This document shows, one piece after another, positions 43,919 to 51,912 of a stretch of DNA of 64,000 nucleotides. Position numbers and translations under genes: made by a program. Under the pieces are notes generated by a model that saw only the letters and a list, made by a program, of their open reading frames with translations, searched no databases and was not told where the DNA came from. The stretch's first letter is position 1; every line of letters starts with the position of its first letter. The DNA is from Bradyrhizobium vignae (GTDB taxonomy: Bacteria > Pseudomonadota > Alphaproteobacteria > Rhizobiales > Xanthobacteraceae): positions 1 to 64,000 of the forward strand of contig NZ_RDQF01000015.1 of the NCBI RefSeq assembly GCF_004114425.1. The letters run 5' to 3'.

Positions 43919-44704
43919 ATGAGCGACATTCTCATCGAGCGTGCTGACGGCATCCTGCGGGTCCAGCTTAATCGTCCGGTCCAGAAGAACGCGATGACGT
44001 CCGCCATGTATACGAACCTGGCCGACATCCTCAACGAAGCTGACAAGGACGACGCGATCCGTGTCGTGCTCTGGCACAGCACCGGAAACGTGTTCTGCGC
44101 CGGAAACGACATCGTGGATTTCCTCAAGAATCCGCCCACGCCGGGCGCATTTCCGCAAGGGCTCCTGATGGACGCATTCGTCAAGTTCGAAAAGCCGATC
44201 GTCGCGGCCGTGCAAGGCGGGGCGATCGGCGGTGGAACCACGATGCTTACGCACTGCGATTTCATCTACGCGGTCGAGAGCGCGAAATTCCAGCTACCGT
44301 TCATCAACCTGGCGCTGGTGCCGGAATTCGGATCGAGCTTTTCGATACCGGCGCGCGTGGGCCATCTCCGGGCGGCGGAATTGTACTTGCTGGGAGAGCC
44401 CTTCACGGCTGCGCGGGCAGCGGAGCTCGGCCTAGTGACCAGCGTGGTGCCCGACGCCGACCTGCTCACGACCGCCACCGCAACGGCGCAGAAGCTGGCG
44501 GCAAAACCGAGCGGCGCGTTGCTGGCGAGCAAGCGGCTCCTCAAGCAGCCTTCGATTGGCCCGCTCAATGTGGCGATCAAGATTGAGAGCCAGGAGTTCA
44601 TGGAGCGGGTGGGCGGGCCAGAGGCCAAGGAAGCGCTCTCGGCCTTCCTCGAGAAGCGTCCGCCCAATTTAAACAAGACGAGGACGTCCGTCACGGCCGA
44701 ATAG
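43919..44704 (+). CDS. Enoyl-CoA hydratase/isomerase family protein
   Basis: This second crotonase (261 residues) is distinct from the one at 41837. It has VFCAGNDIVDFLKNPPTPGA and VQGGAIGGGTTMLTHCDFIY, then FINLALVPEFGSSFSIPARV. In the region where hydratases carry catalytic glutamates it keeps PEFGSS, which is more like the dienoyl-CoA or 3,2-enoyl-CoA isomerase type. It ends the acyl-CoA gene set. Confidence 0.88.
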   Translation: MSDILIERADGILRVQLNRPVQKNAMTSAMYTNLADILNEADKDDAIRVVLWHSTGNVFCAGNDIVDFLKNPPTPGAFPQGLLMDAFVKFEKPIVAAVQGGAIGGGTTMLTHCDFIYAVESAKFQLPFINLALVPEFGSSFSIPARVGHLRAAELYLLGEPFTAARAAELGLVTSVVPDADLLTTATATAQKLAAKPSGALLASKRLLKQPSIGPLNVAIKIESQEFMERVGGPEAKEALSAFLEKRPPNLNKTRTSVTAE

Positions 44705-44798
44705 TACGCGCTCGCAGCAATCGGTGAGCGTCGCGTCGATTATGGCGCGGCGCAAGCCGGGAATTAAGAAGCGGCGCCAAGCAAAGGCGGGAGCTGAA

Positions 44799-44957
44799 AT
44801 GAAACACGTATTGAGCTTCGCCACGTTTGCCATGGTAGCGCTCTGCTTCGCAGTGTTCCTGACCACGATGAAGCCAACCGTTCTCAGCGCCGTCGAGGCA
44901 TCGAGCAAGCCCGCGCATTGCAAAATGGCCGGCTTCTGGTGCGCTGGGATGCCATAG
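44799..44957 (+). CDS. Small exported or membrane-anchored peptide
   Basis: The 52-residue protein starts MKHVLSFATFAMVALCFAVF with one long hydrophobic helix and ends with a short tail containing KPAHCKMAGFWCAGMP. The ATG at 44799 is supported by GGCGGGAGCTGAA upstream; a longer frame from 44724 adds a basic region without similarity. Two cysteines could bind metal or form a disulfide. Function unknown. Confidence 0.5.
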   Translation: MKHVLSFATFAMVALCFAVFLTTMKPTVLSAVEASSKPAHCKMAGFWCAGMP

Positions 44958-45126
44958 CGAAGCCCCACGGCTGGAGCGTTGAGAGCATCGTGGACTAGCG
45001 CGACGGTGACCTTCGGATTCTCTGCCATGATCCGGCTTCCGGAGCCCGAGACTATTTCTATTCGTCGCGACGACGAGAACCGGGACGTTCAACTTGCCCG
45101 CTCTTGTTTGCAGCGTCTTATCGAGA

Positions 45127-45156
45127 TTTGCGTAGCTTTGGCCGCATTAACTCGCG
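45127..45156 (+). promoter_or_regulatory. Shared upstream element, copy 6 (flavohemoprotein)
   Basis: TTTG at 45127, TTTG at 45137, nine bases, ACTCGCG at 45150-45156. It ends 62 bp before the GTG of the flavohemoprotein gene. Confidence 0.72.
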
Positions 45157-45218
45157 CGTTTAGGTCACGCGGCGTAGCTATCGAGAAGCCGCAAGACAAC
45201 GCATCACGGAGGAGCATC

Positions 45219-46433
45219 GTGCTCTCAGACAAGTCTCGCCCCATCATCCAATCGACACTGCCAGCCGTCGGCCCGCACATCCAGGAAATCGCCAAGTGCT
45301 CTTATGGGCTTCTGTTTGCCGCACATCCGGAGCTGATGGATGGGCCCTTCAGCCGCAGCCACCAGGCCGACGCCACCCAGCAGCAAGCCTTGGCCGGATC
45401 GGTGGCCGCATTCGCCACCGCACTGGTGAACTCGCCTGATCGGCTGCCCGAGAATCTTCTGTCCCGCATTGCGCACAAGCACACGTCGCTGGGCATCCAG
45501 CCGGAGCCGTACCAGATCGTCCATGACCACCTGATGTCGGCCATTGCAGAAGTGTTGGGTGACGCGGTCACGCCGGGCGTCGCGGCAGCGTGGGATGAGG
45601 TATACTGGCTGATGGCCTACACCCTGACCCACGTGGAGCGCGGCCTCTCCGGCGCGCGCGGCGTGAGTCCGCAGACGGTATGGCGGCAATGGGAGGTCGA
45701 GAAGAAGATCCAGGAAACCGATGATGTGGTGACGTTTGTCGTCAAGCGTATCGAGGATCACATGGTGAAGCCGTCGCTTGCCGGCCAATATATATCGGTG
45801 CAGGTGCCGCTGCCCGACGGCACGCGACAATCACGCCAGTACAGTCTGAGCCGGGCCGACAAGGGAGAATCCCGCCGGTTCTCGGTCAAGAGAGTGCACG
45901 GCGCAGCAGGAAAGCCCGACGGAGAGGCGTCGACGCTGTTGCACACCAGTATCGGGGTGGGCGACGTGCTGAACCTGTCTGTTCCGTTCGGTCCCCTGGT
46001 GCTGGACGACTACTCTGGGCGCCCGATGGTGTTTATCAGTGGGGGTATCGGCATTACTCCGATGGCCGGGATGCTCTCGCGCCTTGCCACGGCTCGGTCC
46101 CCTTTCCCGATCATGCTGCTGCACGCCGACCACAACGAGCACGCCTTCGCTCTTCGCAACCAGATCCGCGATGACATCGTCGCGCTGCGCCTTGCTTCTA
46201 TCTATGTTTGGTACGAGCAGGGAGCCGACAGCCAATTGCCGGTGCAGGGCGTCTTCGCCGGCAGGATGGACCTGTCACACGTCCGCCTGCCCGACAATGC
46301 GGTGTATCACATGTGCGGACCGATCCCGTTCATGCATGGGATCCGCAGCGCCCTTATCGCGCTTGGTATTCCACCCCGGGATATCCAGTACGAAATGTTC
46401 GGCCCGGACCTGTGGCAGGCAGATTACGAATAG
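45219..46433 (+). CDS. hmp: Flavohemoprotein, nitric oxide dioxygenase
   Basis: The 404-residue protein has an N-terminal globin domain with the proximal His in AHKHTSLGIQ near residue 88 and B10 Tyr near 29. A ferredoxin-reductase-type half follows, with the FAD motif RQYSLS near 206-211 and the NAD-binding motif GGIGITPM near 275-282. It converts NO and oxygen to nitrate using NADH. The start is GTG at 45219 behind CGGAGGAGCATC. The shared upstream element and the neighbouring NDH-2 and bd oxidase suggest induction under NO or low-oxygen stress (inference). Confidence 0.94.
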   Translation: MLSDKSRPIIQSTLPAVGPHIQEIAKCSYGLLFAAHPELMDGPFSRSHQADATQQQALAGSVAAFATALVNSPDRLPENLLSRIAHKHTSLGIQPEPYQIVHDHLMSAIAEVLGDAVTPGVAAAWDEVYWLMAYTLTHVERGLSGARGVSPQTVWRQWEVEKKIQETDDVVTFVVKRIEDHMVKPSLAGQYISVQVPLPDGTRQSRQYSLSRADKGESRRFSVKRVHGAAGKPDGEASTLLHTSIGVGDVLNLSVPFGPLVLDDYSGRPMVFISGGIGITPMAGMLSRLATARSPFPIMLLHADHNEHAFALRNQIRDDIVALRLASIYVWYEQGADSQLPVQGVFAGRMDLSHVRLPDNAVYHMCGPIPFMHGIRSALIALGIPPRDIQYEMFGPDLWQADYE

Positions 46434-46483
46434 GCCGATAGCTTGCTGAAACTAATGACAAAGAGCACGAACGAGGTGAGCGC

Positions 46484-47854
46484 ATGAGTGCGATGGCTGA
46501 GACCCGGTCTGACGAGGGAATCGCCGGCGCCGAGGCCCCCCGCCGAGAGCGCAAACGCGTTGTCGTTATCGGTGGCGGCTTTGCCGGTATCGCCGCGACA
46601 CGGGCGCTGCGGCATGCTGATGTCGATGTCATCCTGATCGACCGCCGCAATCATCACATATTTCAGCCGCTGCTCTACCAAGTGGCGACGGCGGTGCTCT
46701 CGCCGGCGGAGATCGCCGCGCCGATCCGGCAGCTCGAAGTGAAGCAGAAGAACCTCAGCGTGCTCCTGGCGGAGGTCACCGGCATCGACGTGGCTTCCCG
46801 CACGATCGAAGCGTCTTCGCCTGGCGCGGGCGCGCTCAACATCGCGTACGACTACCTGGTGGTCGCGACCGGCATGCGTCCGAGCTACTTCGGGCACGAC
46901 GAGTTCGCTCAGTATGCGCCGGGACTCAAGAACCTCAGTGACGCCGAGACGATCCGAGCCAAAATCCTCGGCGCGTTTGAACTGGCCGCAGCGACCGAGG
47001 ACGAGGCCGAACGCGCGCGTCAGATGACGTTCGTGCTGGTCGGCGCAGGCCCCACAGGCGTGGAACTCGCGGCATCCCTCGCACAAATGGTGAAGGTCAC
47101 GCTACGCGGCAACTTCCGCCACATCGATCCGGCACGGGCGAACATCATTCTGCTTGACGCAGGTAAGCGGGTTCTACCGACCTTTGCCGAGTCACTGTCC
47201 CGCAGGGCGACCCGACGGCTCACGAAGCTCGGCGTGAAGGTCTCGACCGGAGTGAAGGTCGAGACCGTCGACGCACAGGGCGTGGTCGCCGGCGGAAGCA
47301 GAATCCCCAGCGCCACGGTGCTCTGGACCGCGGGGGTTGCGGCATCGCCGATCCCAAAGATGCTCGGCACCGAGACCGACCGCGCAGGGCGCGCGCTCGT
47401 TGATCCCTTCCTGAAGGTCGTGGACGCGCCCGGCGTCTTCGTCGTGGGCGATGCGGCTTCGGTCATGCAAAAAAACGAACACCCGGTGCCAGGCGTGGCG
47501 CAGGCGGCGATCCAGGAAGGACATTATGTCGGGCGGCTGATCGCCAAAGAGCTGAAGGGAGGGAAGGTCAAGCGTCCGTTCAGCTATTTCGACAAGGGCA
47601 ATATGGCAGTCGTCGGCAAGAATTACGCCGTTCTGGAGCGCGGCTGGCTGCGCACGAGCGGGGCCCTGACGTGGCTGGTGTGGGCGTTCATTCACATGCT
47701 CGCCCTACCGCAGTTGCAGAACCGCTGGCGCGTGCAGCACCAGTGGCTCTGGTCGTATTTCACTGGCCAGCGCAGCTCGCGGTTGATCCCGGAGCCGCCG
47801 AGGGACGTTGCTCCCGCGCGGAACTCGCGTGAGGGCCACCAGCCAACATCGTAA
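46484..47854 (+). CDS. ndh: Type II NADH:quinone dehydrogenase
   Basis: This 456-residue flavoprotein starts with the FAD Rossmann motif VVVIGGGFAGIAATRALRHA. A second nucleotide-binding fold has VLVGAGPTGVELAASLAQMV, and a C-terminal tail carries hydrophobic residues (WLVWAFIHMLALPQL) for membrane docking. It oxidises NADH and reduces quinone without pumping protons. It lies 50 bp after the flavohemoprotein gene on the same strand and ahead of a bd oxidase that could reoxidise the quinol. Confidence 0.9.
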   Translation: MSAMAETRSDEGIAGAEAPRRERKRVVVIGGGFAGIAATRALRHADVDVILIDRRNHHIFQPLLYQVATAVLSPAEIAAPIRQLEVKQKNLSVLLAEVTGIDVASRTIEASSPGAGALNIAYDYLVVATGMRPSYFGHDEFAQYAPGLKNLSDAETIRAKILGAFELAAATEDEAERARQMTFVLVGAGPTGVELAASLAQMVKVTLRGNFRHIDPARANIILLDAGKRVLPTFAESLSRRATRRLTKLGVKVSTGVKVETVDAQGVVAGGSRIPSATVLWTAGVAASPIPKMLGTETDRAGRALVDPFLKVVDAPGVFVVGDAASVMQKNEHPVPGVAQAAIQEGHYVGRLIAKELKGGKVKRPFSYFDKGNMAVVGKNYAVLERGWLRTSGALTWLVWAFIHMLALPQLQNRWRVQHQWLWSYFTGQRSSRLIPEPPRDVAPARNSREGHQPTS

Positions 47855-47903
47855 GCGGCGCTACGCTTGCCGTCGATGATTAGGATCCCCGAGTTGATGG
47901 ACA

Positions 47904-48338
47904 ATGCAGGTGCTCGATCACATTTTGAGATTTATGACGCTTGGCACGATCATAGTTAGCAGTATTGCTATCTACGCCGCGCTTCACACCAACAACAGGC
48001 GTGTTGGAGCCGACATTTTCCTCAAATATTCCGATCGGATCTCCAACCTGAGGCGCACCCTCCCGATAGCTGCCTTCGTTGAAAGAGGCGCACCTTGCAA
48101 CCTGGACATGACGCCCGATGAGCGTCGAGCAGCACACGAAATCATCTACTCAATCTACGAGCTTTATGAGCTTAAAGTGCATGGCTTTCTTCCGTCGGCG
48201 ATCTGGAAGATAAGAGAGCCCGATATTGAAAGGACTCTTTCTCTTCCGTTTTTTCGACAAGAGTTAGCTGCTTTAGAGGGAAGATTTACCAGGCACCCAC
48301 GCTTTGCGAGCTGGCTCGAACAGCTCAGGCGAAGATAG
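47904..48338 (+). CDS. Conserved protein with one N-terminal membrane helix
   Basis: This 144-residue protein has a single hydrophobic segment near the start (LRFMTLGTIIVSSIAIYAAL) followed by a helical soluble part with RISNLRRTLPIAAFVER, IYSIYELYELKVHGFLPSAI and a basic end. It matches no named family I know. Being inner-membrane anchored with a cytoplasmic domain, it might be a regulator or structural protein. Third codon positions are less GC-rich than in neighbouring genes, hinting at a different origin. Confidence 0.6.
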   Translation: MQVLDHILRFMTLGTIIVSSIAIYAALHTNNRRVGADIFLKYSDRISNLRRTLPIAAFVERGAPCNLDMTPDERRAAHEIIYSIYELYELKVHGFLPSAIWKIREPDIERTLSLPFFRQELAALEGRFTRHPRFASWLEQLRRR

Positions 48339-48455
48339 GCCGGTTTACGAGCAATCAAATCTGAGGACTTCAGCGAGCAACGCCGGGCCGAATTGCATAC
48401 GCTCGATCACAGTTGAGCATGTGCTCAACATAGTTGCTCCGCTGCTTTTGAAGAT

Positions 48456-48485
48456 TTTGCCGGAATTTGGCAGCGTTTACTCATG
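48456..48485 (+). promoter_or_regulatory. Shared upstream element, copy 7 (cydA)
   Basis: TTTG at 48456, TTTG at 48466, nine bases, ACTCATG at 48479-48485, with one to two changes at the right end. It ends 110 bp before the cydA start. Confidence 0.62.
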
Positions 48486-48595
48486 CATCCGAGCTGCGCG
48501 ATCTATTTTCAAACGAGCCTGCATGCCTTTGCAGACCGCTTTGAGAGCCCCTTCGGCTGCTCTCTTCACTTGACCGAAACAAAAGAGGTTCAGCG

Positions 48596-49996
48596 ATGCA
48601 CTTCGATCCAGTCCTGTTATCACGCATCCAGTTCGCCTGGGTCGTCGCCTGGCACATCCTGCTGCCGGCGTTCACCGTGGGATGTGCGTCCTTCATCGCG
48701 GTCGTCGAGGGCTTGAATTTCGCGACCGGACGCGAAGAATATGCCCGCATCTCGACATTCTGGATCAAGATCTTCGCCATCGCATTCGGCATGGGCGTTG
48801 TGAGCGGGCTCGTCATGCCGTTCCAGTTCGGCACCAATTGGAGCCGTTATGCGGCCGCCGTCGGCGACGTCCTGTCGCCGCTGTTTGCATATGAGGGCTT
48901 GACTGCTTTCTTCCTGGAAGCCGGCTTCCTCGGCGTCCTCTTGTTCGGCCGCAAGCTGGTGCCGCCGTGGGCGCACTTCTTCGCAGCCCTCATGGTGGCA
49001 ATCGGGACGTTGTTTTCCACGTTTTGGATCCTGTCAGCCAACAGCTGGATGCAGACGCCAGCCGGCTACGAGATCGTCAATGGCCAGTTCATTCCGACAG
49101 ACTGGATCAAGGTGATCTTCAATCCGTCATTTCCTTATCGGCTGGCGCATACCGCATTCGCATTCTTCAACACCACCGGCTTCGTCGTCCTCGGTGTCGG
49201 CGCATACCTGCTGAGGCGCAACCGCTCGGTTCGCGAAGCGCGCATCATGTTCTCGATGGCGCTGTGGGCGCTGACCCTGCTGGTGCCGATGCAGATGCTG
49301 ATCGGCGATATGCACGGCCTCAACACCCGCAAATATCAGCCTGCAAAGCTGGCGGCCATCGAATCTCGCTGGGAGACCGGCAAGGGCGTGCCGCTGACCG
49401 TCTTTGCGATCCCCGATGACAAGGCCGAGCAGAACAAGTTCGCGATCGAAATTCCATTCCTCGGAAGCCTGATCCTGACTCACGAACTCCATGGCGAGGT
49501 AAAGGGCCTGAAGGACTTCCCCGCCGATCAGCGGCCGCCGGTGGCGATCCCCTTCTTCGCCTTCCGCGCGATGGTTGGATGCGCGGGCCTGATGTTGGGG
49601 CTCGTGCTGCTGGGCGGCTGGTTGCGCTGGCGCGGGCAGCTCTACGACACGCGGCTGTACCTGCTGGCTTGTCAGTGCGCGCTTCCGCTCGGCTTCATCG
49701 CGGTCGTGGCCGGATGGTTCGTAACCGAGGTCGGCCGGCAGCCATGGACGGTCTATGGGCTCTTGCGCACGGCAGCCTCGGTTTCGCCGTCCCTGACGAG
49801 CTCCGACGTGACGCTGTCGTTGCTGGCCTACATGGCGGTCTACCTGCTGATCTATCCCTGCGGCGTCATGCTGATTGCCCGGCTCATTCGCAAGGGGCCG
49901 GTCGACTTCAGTGAAACGGCCCCGGCCGTCGAGGCTGGCATTGCCTCCGCGCCGGTCCTCAGCCCCGCCATCAACGTCGTCAAAGGAGAAGTGTAA
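48596..49996 (+). CDS. cydA: Cytochrome bd oxidase subunit I (CioA/CydA)
   Basis: The 466-residue nine-helix protein carries the haem ligands expected for subunit I: His near 20 (VVAWHILLP), His near 185 (YRLAHTAF) and the GRQPW motif. Glu residues lie near 100 and 108. The quinol loop is short, as in cyanide-insensitive CIO oxidases, rather than long as in E. coli CydA. It oxidises quinol and reduces oxygen, tolerating NO and cyanide. AAAAGAGGTTCAGCG precedes the ATG. It overlaps cydB at the stop (TAATG). Confidence 0.93.
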   Translation: MHFDPVLLSRIQFAWVVAWHILLPAFTVGCASFIAVVEGLNFATGREEYARISTFWIKIFAIAFGMGVVSGLVMPFQFGTNWSRYAAAVGDVLSPLFAYEGLTAFFLEAGFLGVLLFGRKLVPPWAHFFAALMVAIGTLFSTFWILSANSWMQTPAGYEIVNGQFIPTDWIKVIFNPSFPYRLAHTAFAFFNTTGFVVLGVGAYLLRRNRSVREARIMFSMALWALTLLVPMQMLIGDMHGLNTRKYQPAKLAAIESRWETGKGVPLTVFAIPDDKAEQNKFAIEIPFLGSLILTHELHGEVKGLKDFPADQRPPVAIPFFAFRAMVGCAGLMLGLVLLGGWLRWRGQLYDTRLYLLACQCALPLGFIAVVAGWFVTEVGRQPWTVYGLLRTAASVSPSLTSSDVTLSLLAYMAVYLLIYPCGVMLIARLIRKGPVDFSETAPAVEAGIASAPVLSPAINVVKGEV

Positions 49997-51006
49997 TGCC
50001 CCAAATCCTCGATCTGGTCCCGATCTGGACGGTGATCCTGGCCGCGGCCGTGTTCTTCTACGTGCTGCTGGACGGCTTCGATCTCGGCGTCGGGATGCTC
50101 TATGGCCTGGCGGGCGACAAGCACTCCCGCAACACCATCATGAACTCGATTGCCCCCATCTGGGATGGCAACGAGACTTGGCTGGTTCTTGGCGGCCTTG
50201 GCCTTCTCGCCGCCTTCCCAACCGCCTTCGCGGTCATTGTTCCAGCAGTGTATTTCCCCATTCTGGTTATGCTGCTCGGCCTGGTGTTTCGCGGCGTGGC
50301 CTTCGAATTCCGGGTTCGCGATGCCGAACACAAGACGTTCTGGGACCGCGCATTCTGCTATGGATCCGCGATCGGCACTTTCGCGCAAGGTGTCGTGCTC
50401 GGTGCATTCGTCCAAGGTTTTCCGGTCCAAAACGGGCAATTCGCCGGAACGTCCTTTGCGTTCCTCACGCCGTTCTCCGTTCTGACCGGTGTCGCCCTGA
50501 TGTTCGGCTATGGCCTTCTCGGCGCCGGCTGGCTCATCCTGAAGACCGAAGGTGACATTCAGGCCGCGGCCCGCCGTTACGGCCGAGTCTGCCTCGTCGG
50601 CGTCGTTGCCGCGATCGCCATCGTGAGTGTCTGGACACCGATCATGAGCCCGGCGGTGGCGGCGCGCTGGTTCAGCTTGCCCAATTTCGTGCTGTTCCTG
50701 CCGGTGCCGGTGCTATCTGGCGTGGTTGCGCTCTGGAGTTGGCGATCTCTCAACAGCAAGGCTGAGGCGGCGCCGTTCTTAAGTGCGATCGTGCTCTTCG
50801 TCCTGACCTATATCGGAATGGCTGTCAGCCTCTATCCGATGATCGTGCCTTACCAACTGACGCTGTGGGAGGCAGCCTCCTCGCCGCGCACCCAGGCATT
50901 CCTGCTGGTCGGAACGCTCTTCCTGCTGCCCGTGATCCTGACCTATTCGAGCTGGTCGTATTGGGTATTCCGCGGAAAGGTCAAGGCGGAAGCGGGGTAT
51001 CACTGA
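49996..51006 (+). CDS. cydB: Cytochrome bd oxidase subunit II (CioB/CydB)
   Basis: This 336-residue membrane protein starts with the subunit II signature (LLDGFDLGVGMLYGLAGDK, NGNETWLVLGGLGLLAAFPT-like). It has about nine helices and ends SYWVFRGKV. It pairs with CydA to hold the haem subunit in the membrane. The ATG overlaps the cydA stop, so the two are translated together. No CydX or CydDC gene is next to it. Confidence 0.93.
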   Translation: MPQILDLVPIWTVILAAAVFFYVLLDGFDLGVGMLYGLAGDKHSRNTIMNSIAPIWDGNETWLVLGGLGLLAAFPTAFAVIVPAVYFPILVMLLGLVFRGVAFEFRVRDAEHKTFWDRAFCYGSAIGTFAQGVVLGAFVQGFPVQNGQFAGTSFAFLTPFSVLTGVALMFGYGLLGAGWLILKTEGDIQAAARRYGRVCLVGVVAAIAIVSVWTPIMSPAVAARWFSLPNFVLFLPVPVLSGVVALWSWRSLNSKAEAAPFLSAIVLFVLTYIGMAVSLYPMIVPYQLTLWEAASSPRTQAFLLVGTLFLLPVILTYSSWSYWVFRGKVKAEAGYH

Positions 51007-51172
51007 TCGCCTCTCGTCAACGTTGGCGATGTCAAGTGATGACGACGACGAAACATGCAAAACGCTTCGCGTCGTCATCGAGTTATTCCTTGAGCCGAAC
51101 TGCCTGACGTGGACGCCGCATCCCGCAACCTGGATGCTCCCACGATCCCGAATGCCAGAAGGCGCAATTAGA

Positions 51173-51499
51173 ATGATCATCTGCTCCTGCAATGCCATCA
51201 GCGATCATGATGTTAGAGGCGCCGTCGAGTCTGCTGATATCGAATTGTATTCGACCGCGCAGGTCTACAATTGCCTCGGTCACCTGGTACACTGTGGGCT
51301 CTGCTCCCGCTCGGTCAGAAGAATCCTGTGCAAGAACCGGAAGCGGCATCGCCGTGCTGATCGCCGTTCCGTTGAAGTCGTCGGGCGTACAGTTTTGAGC
51401 GAAGACGGCCATGTATTCCACTCGCGAAATCCGCCCTGCGAAACCCACGGTCAAAAGCTACGGTTTGCGCGGAGAATAGGGGTTACATCGCGCAACTAG
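51173..51499 (+). CDS. Bacterioferritin-associated ferredoxin-like 2Fe-2S protein
   Basis: The frame starts MIICSCNAISDHDVRGAVES and has VHCGLCSRSVRRIL. The cysteines at about 4, 6, 41 and 44 form the C-x-C...C-x2-C site of Bfd, which reduces bacterioferritin to release iron. Bfd proteins are about 64 residues; here the frame continues to 108 with a basic tail (residues 52-108) that looks non-native, so the true end may be earlier or shifted. Confidence 0.72.
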   Translation: MIICSCNAISDHDVRGAVESADIELYSTAQVYNCLGHLVHCGLCSRSVRRILCKNRKRHRRADRRSVEVVGRTVLSEDGHVFHSRNPPCETHGQKLRFARRIGVTSRN

Positions 51500-51912
51500 C
51501 CGCAGCAGCCTTTGTCGCGCTACTCGTTTTTGCTGTCGATTCGACTTTGCAGTGGCGGGAAAGGCAGGAGTTGAACCTACGGCAAGGGTTCCCGGCGTTC
51601 GCCGCCATTGAGGGTACGAGAGCGCATCGATTGGGCACATCAGGCTTTTTGCGGCATTGTGATTCATCCTTCGACGGTCAATGAGGATAGACCTCATCGT
51701 CGTCCAGCGTGCCGCCCGGCCTCTTGCGCGAAGCCTGAGCACCCATATTCAAACTGGGTACCGACACGCTTGAAATCACCGCCGATGAATGCAATCAGCA
51801 GGTGAGACTATTGGCCTTCGTCGCCGCGATCAATGAGGAGGAACTCCCAGCCTTTCGCCGAAGGCGTTGCTAATTGATATGCTGTATCGGCTATTCACGT
51901 TCTCGAGGTCTT
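51500..51912. other. 400-bp gap with a tRNA-like fragment
   Basis: Between the Bfd-like gene and the AraC gene there is no convincing coding frame. The notable content is a minus-strand segment near 51553-51610 that resembles the variable arm, T-arm and acceptor end of a tRNA (see the separate entry). Confidence 0.4.
51553..51610 (-). other. tRNA 3'-half-like remnant
   Basis: Read on the minus strand, this ends CTTTCCCGCCA and is preceded by a plausible T-arm (GTAGG, loop TTCAACT, CCTGC) and a long GC-rich arm like the variable arm of a class II tRNA. No matching 5' acceptor strand or anticodon arm is found within tRNA range. It is probably a tRNA fragment left by recombination, or chance. 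Confidence 0.35.

Noticed and set aside
45100..48600. FixK/FNR boxes (TTGAT-N4-ATCAA) before hmp and cydA
   Set aside because: No convincing palindrome was seen upstream of either gene. A position-weight scan would be decisive.
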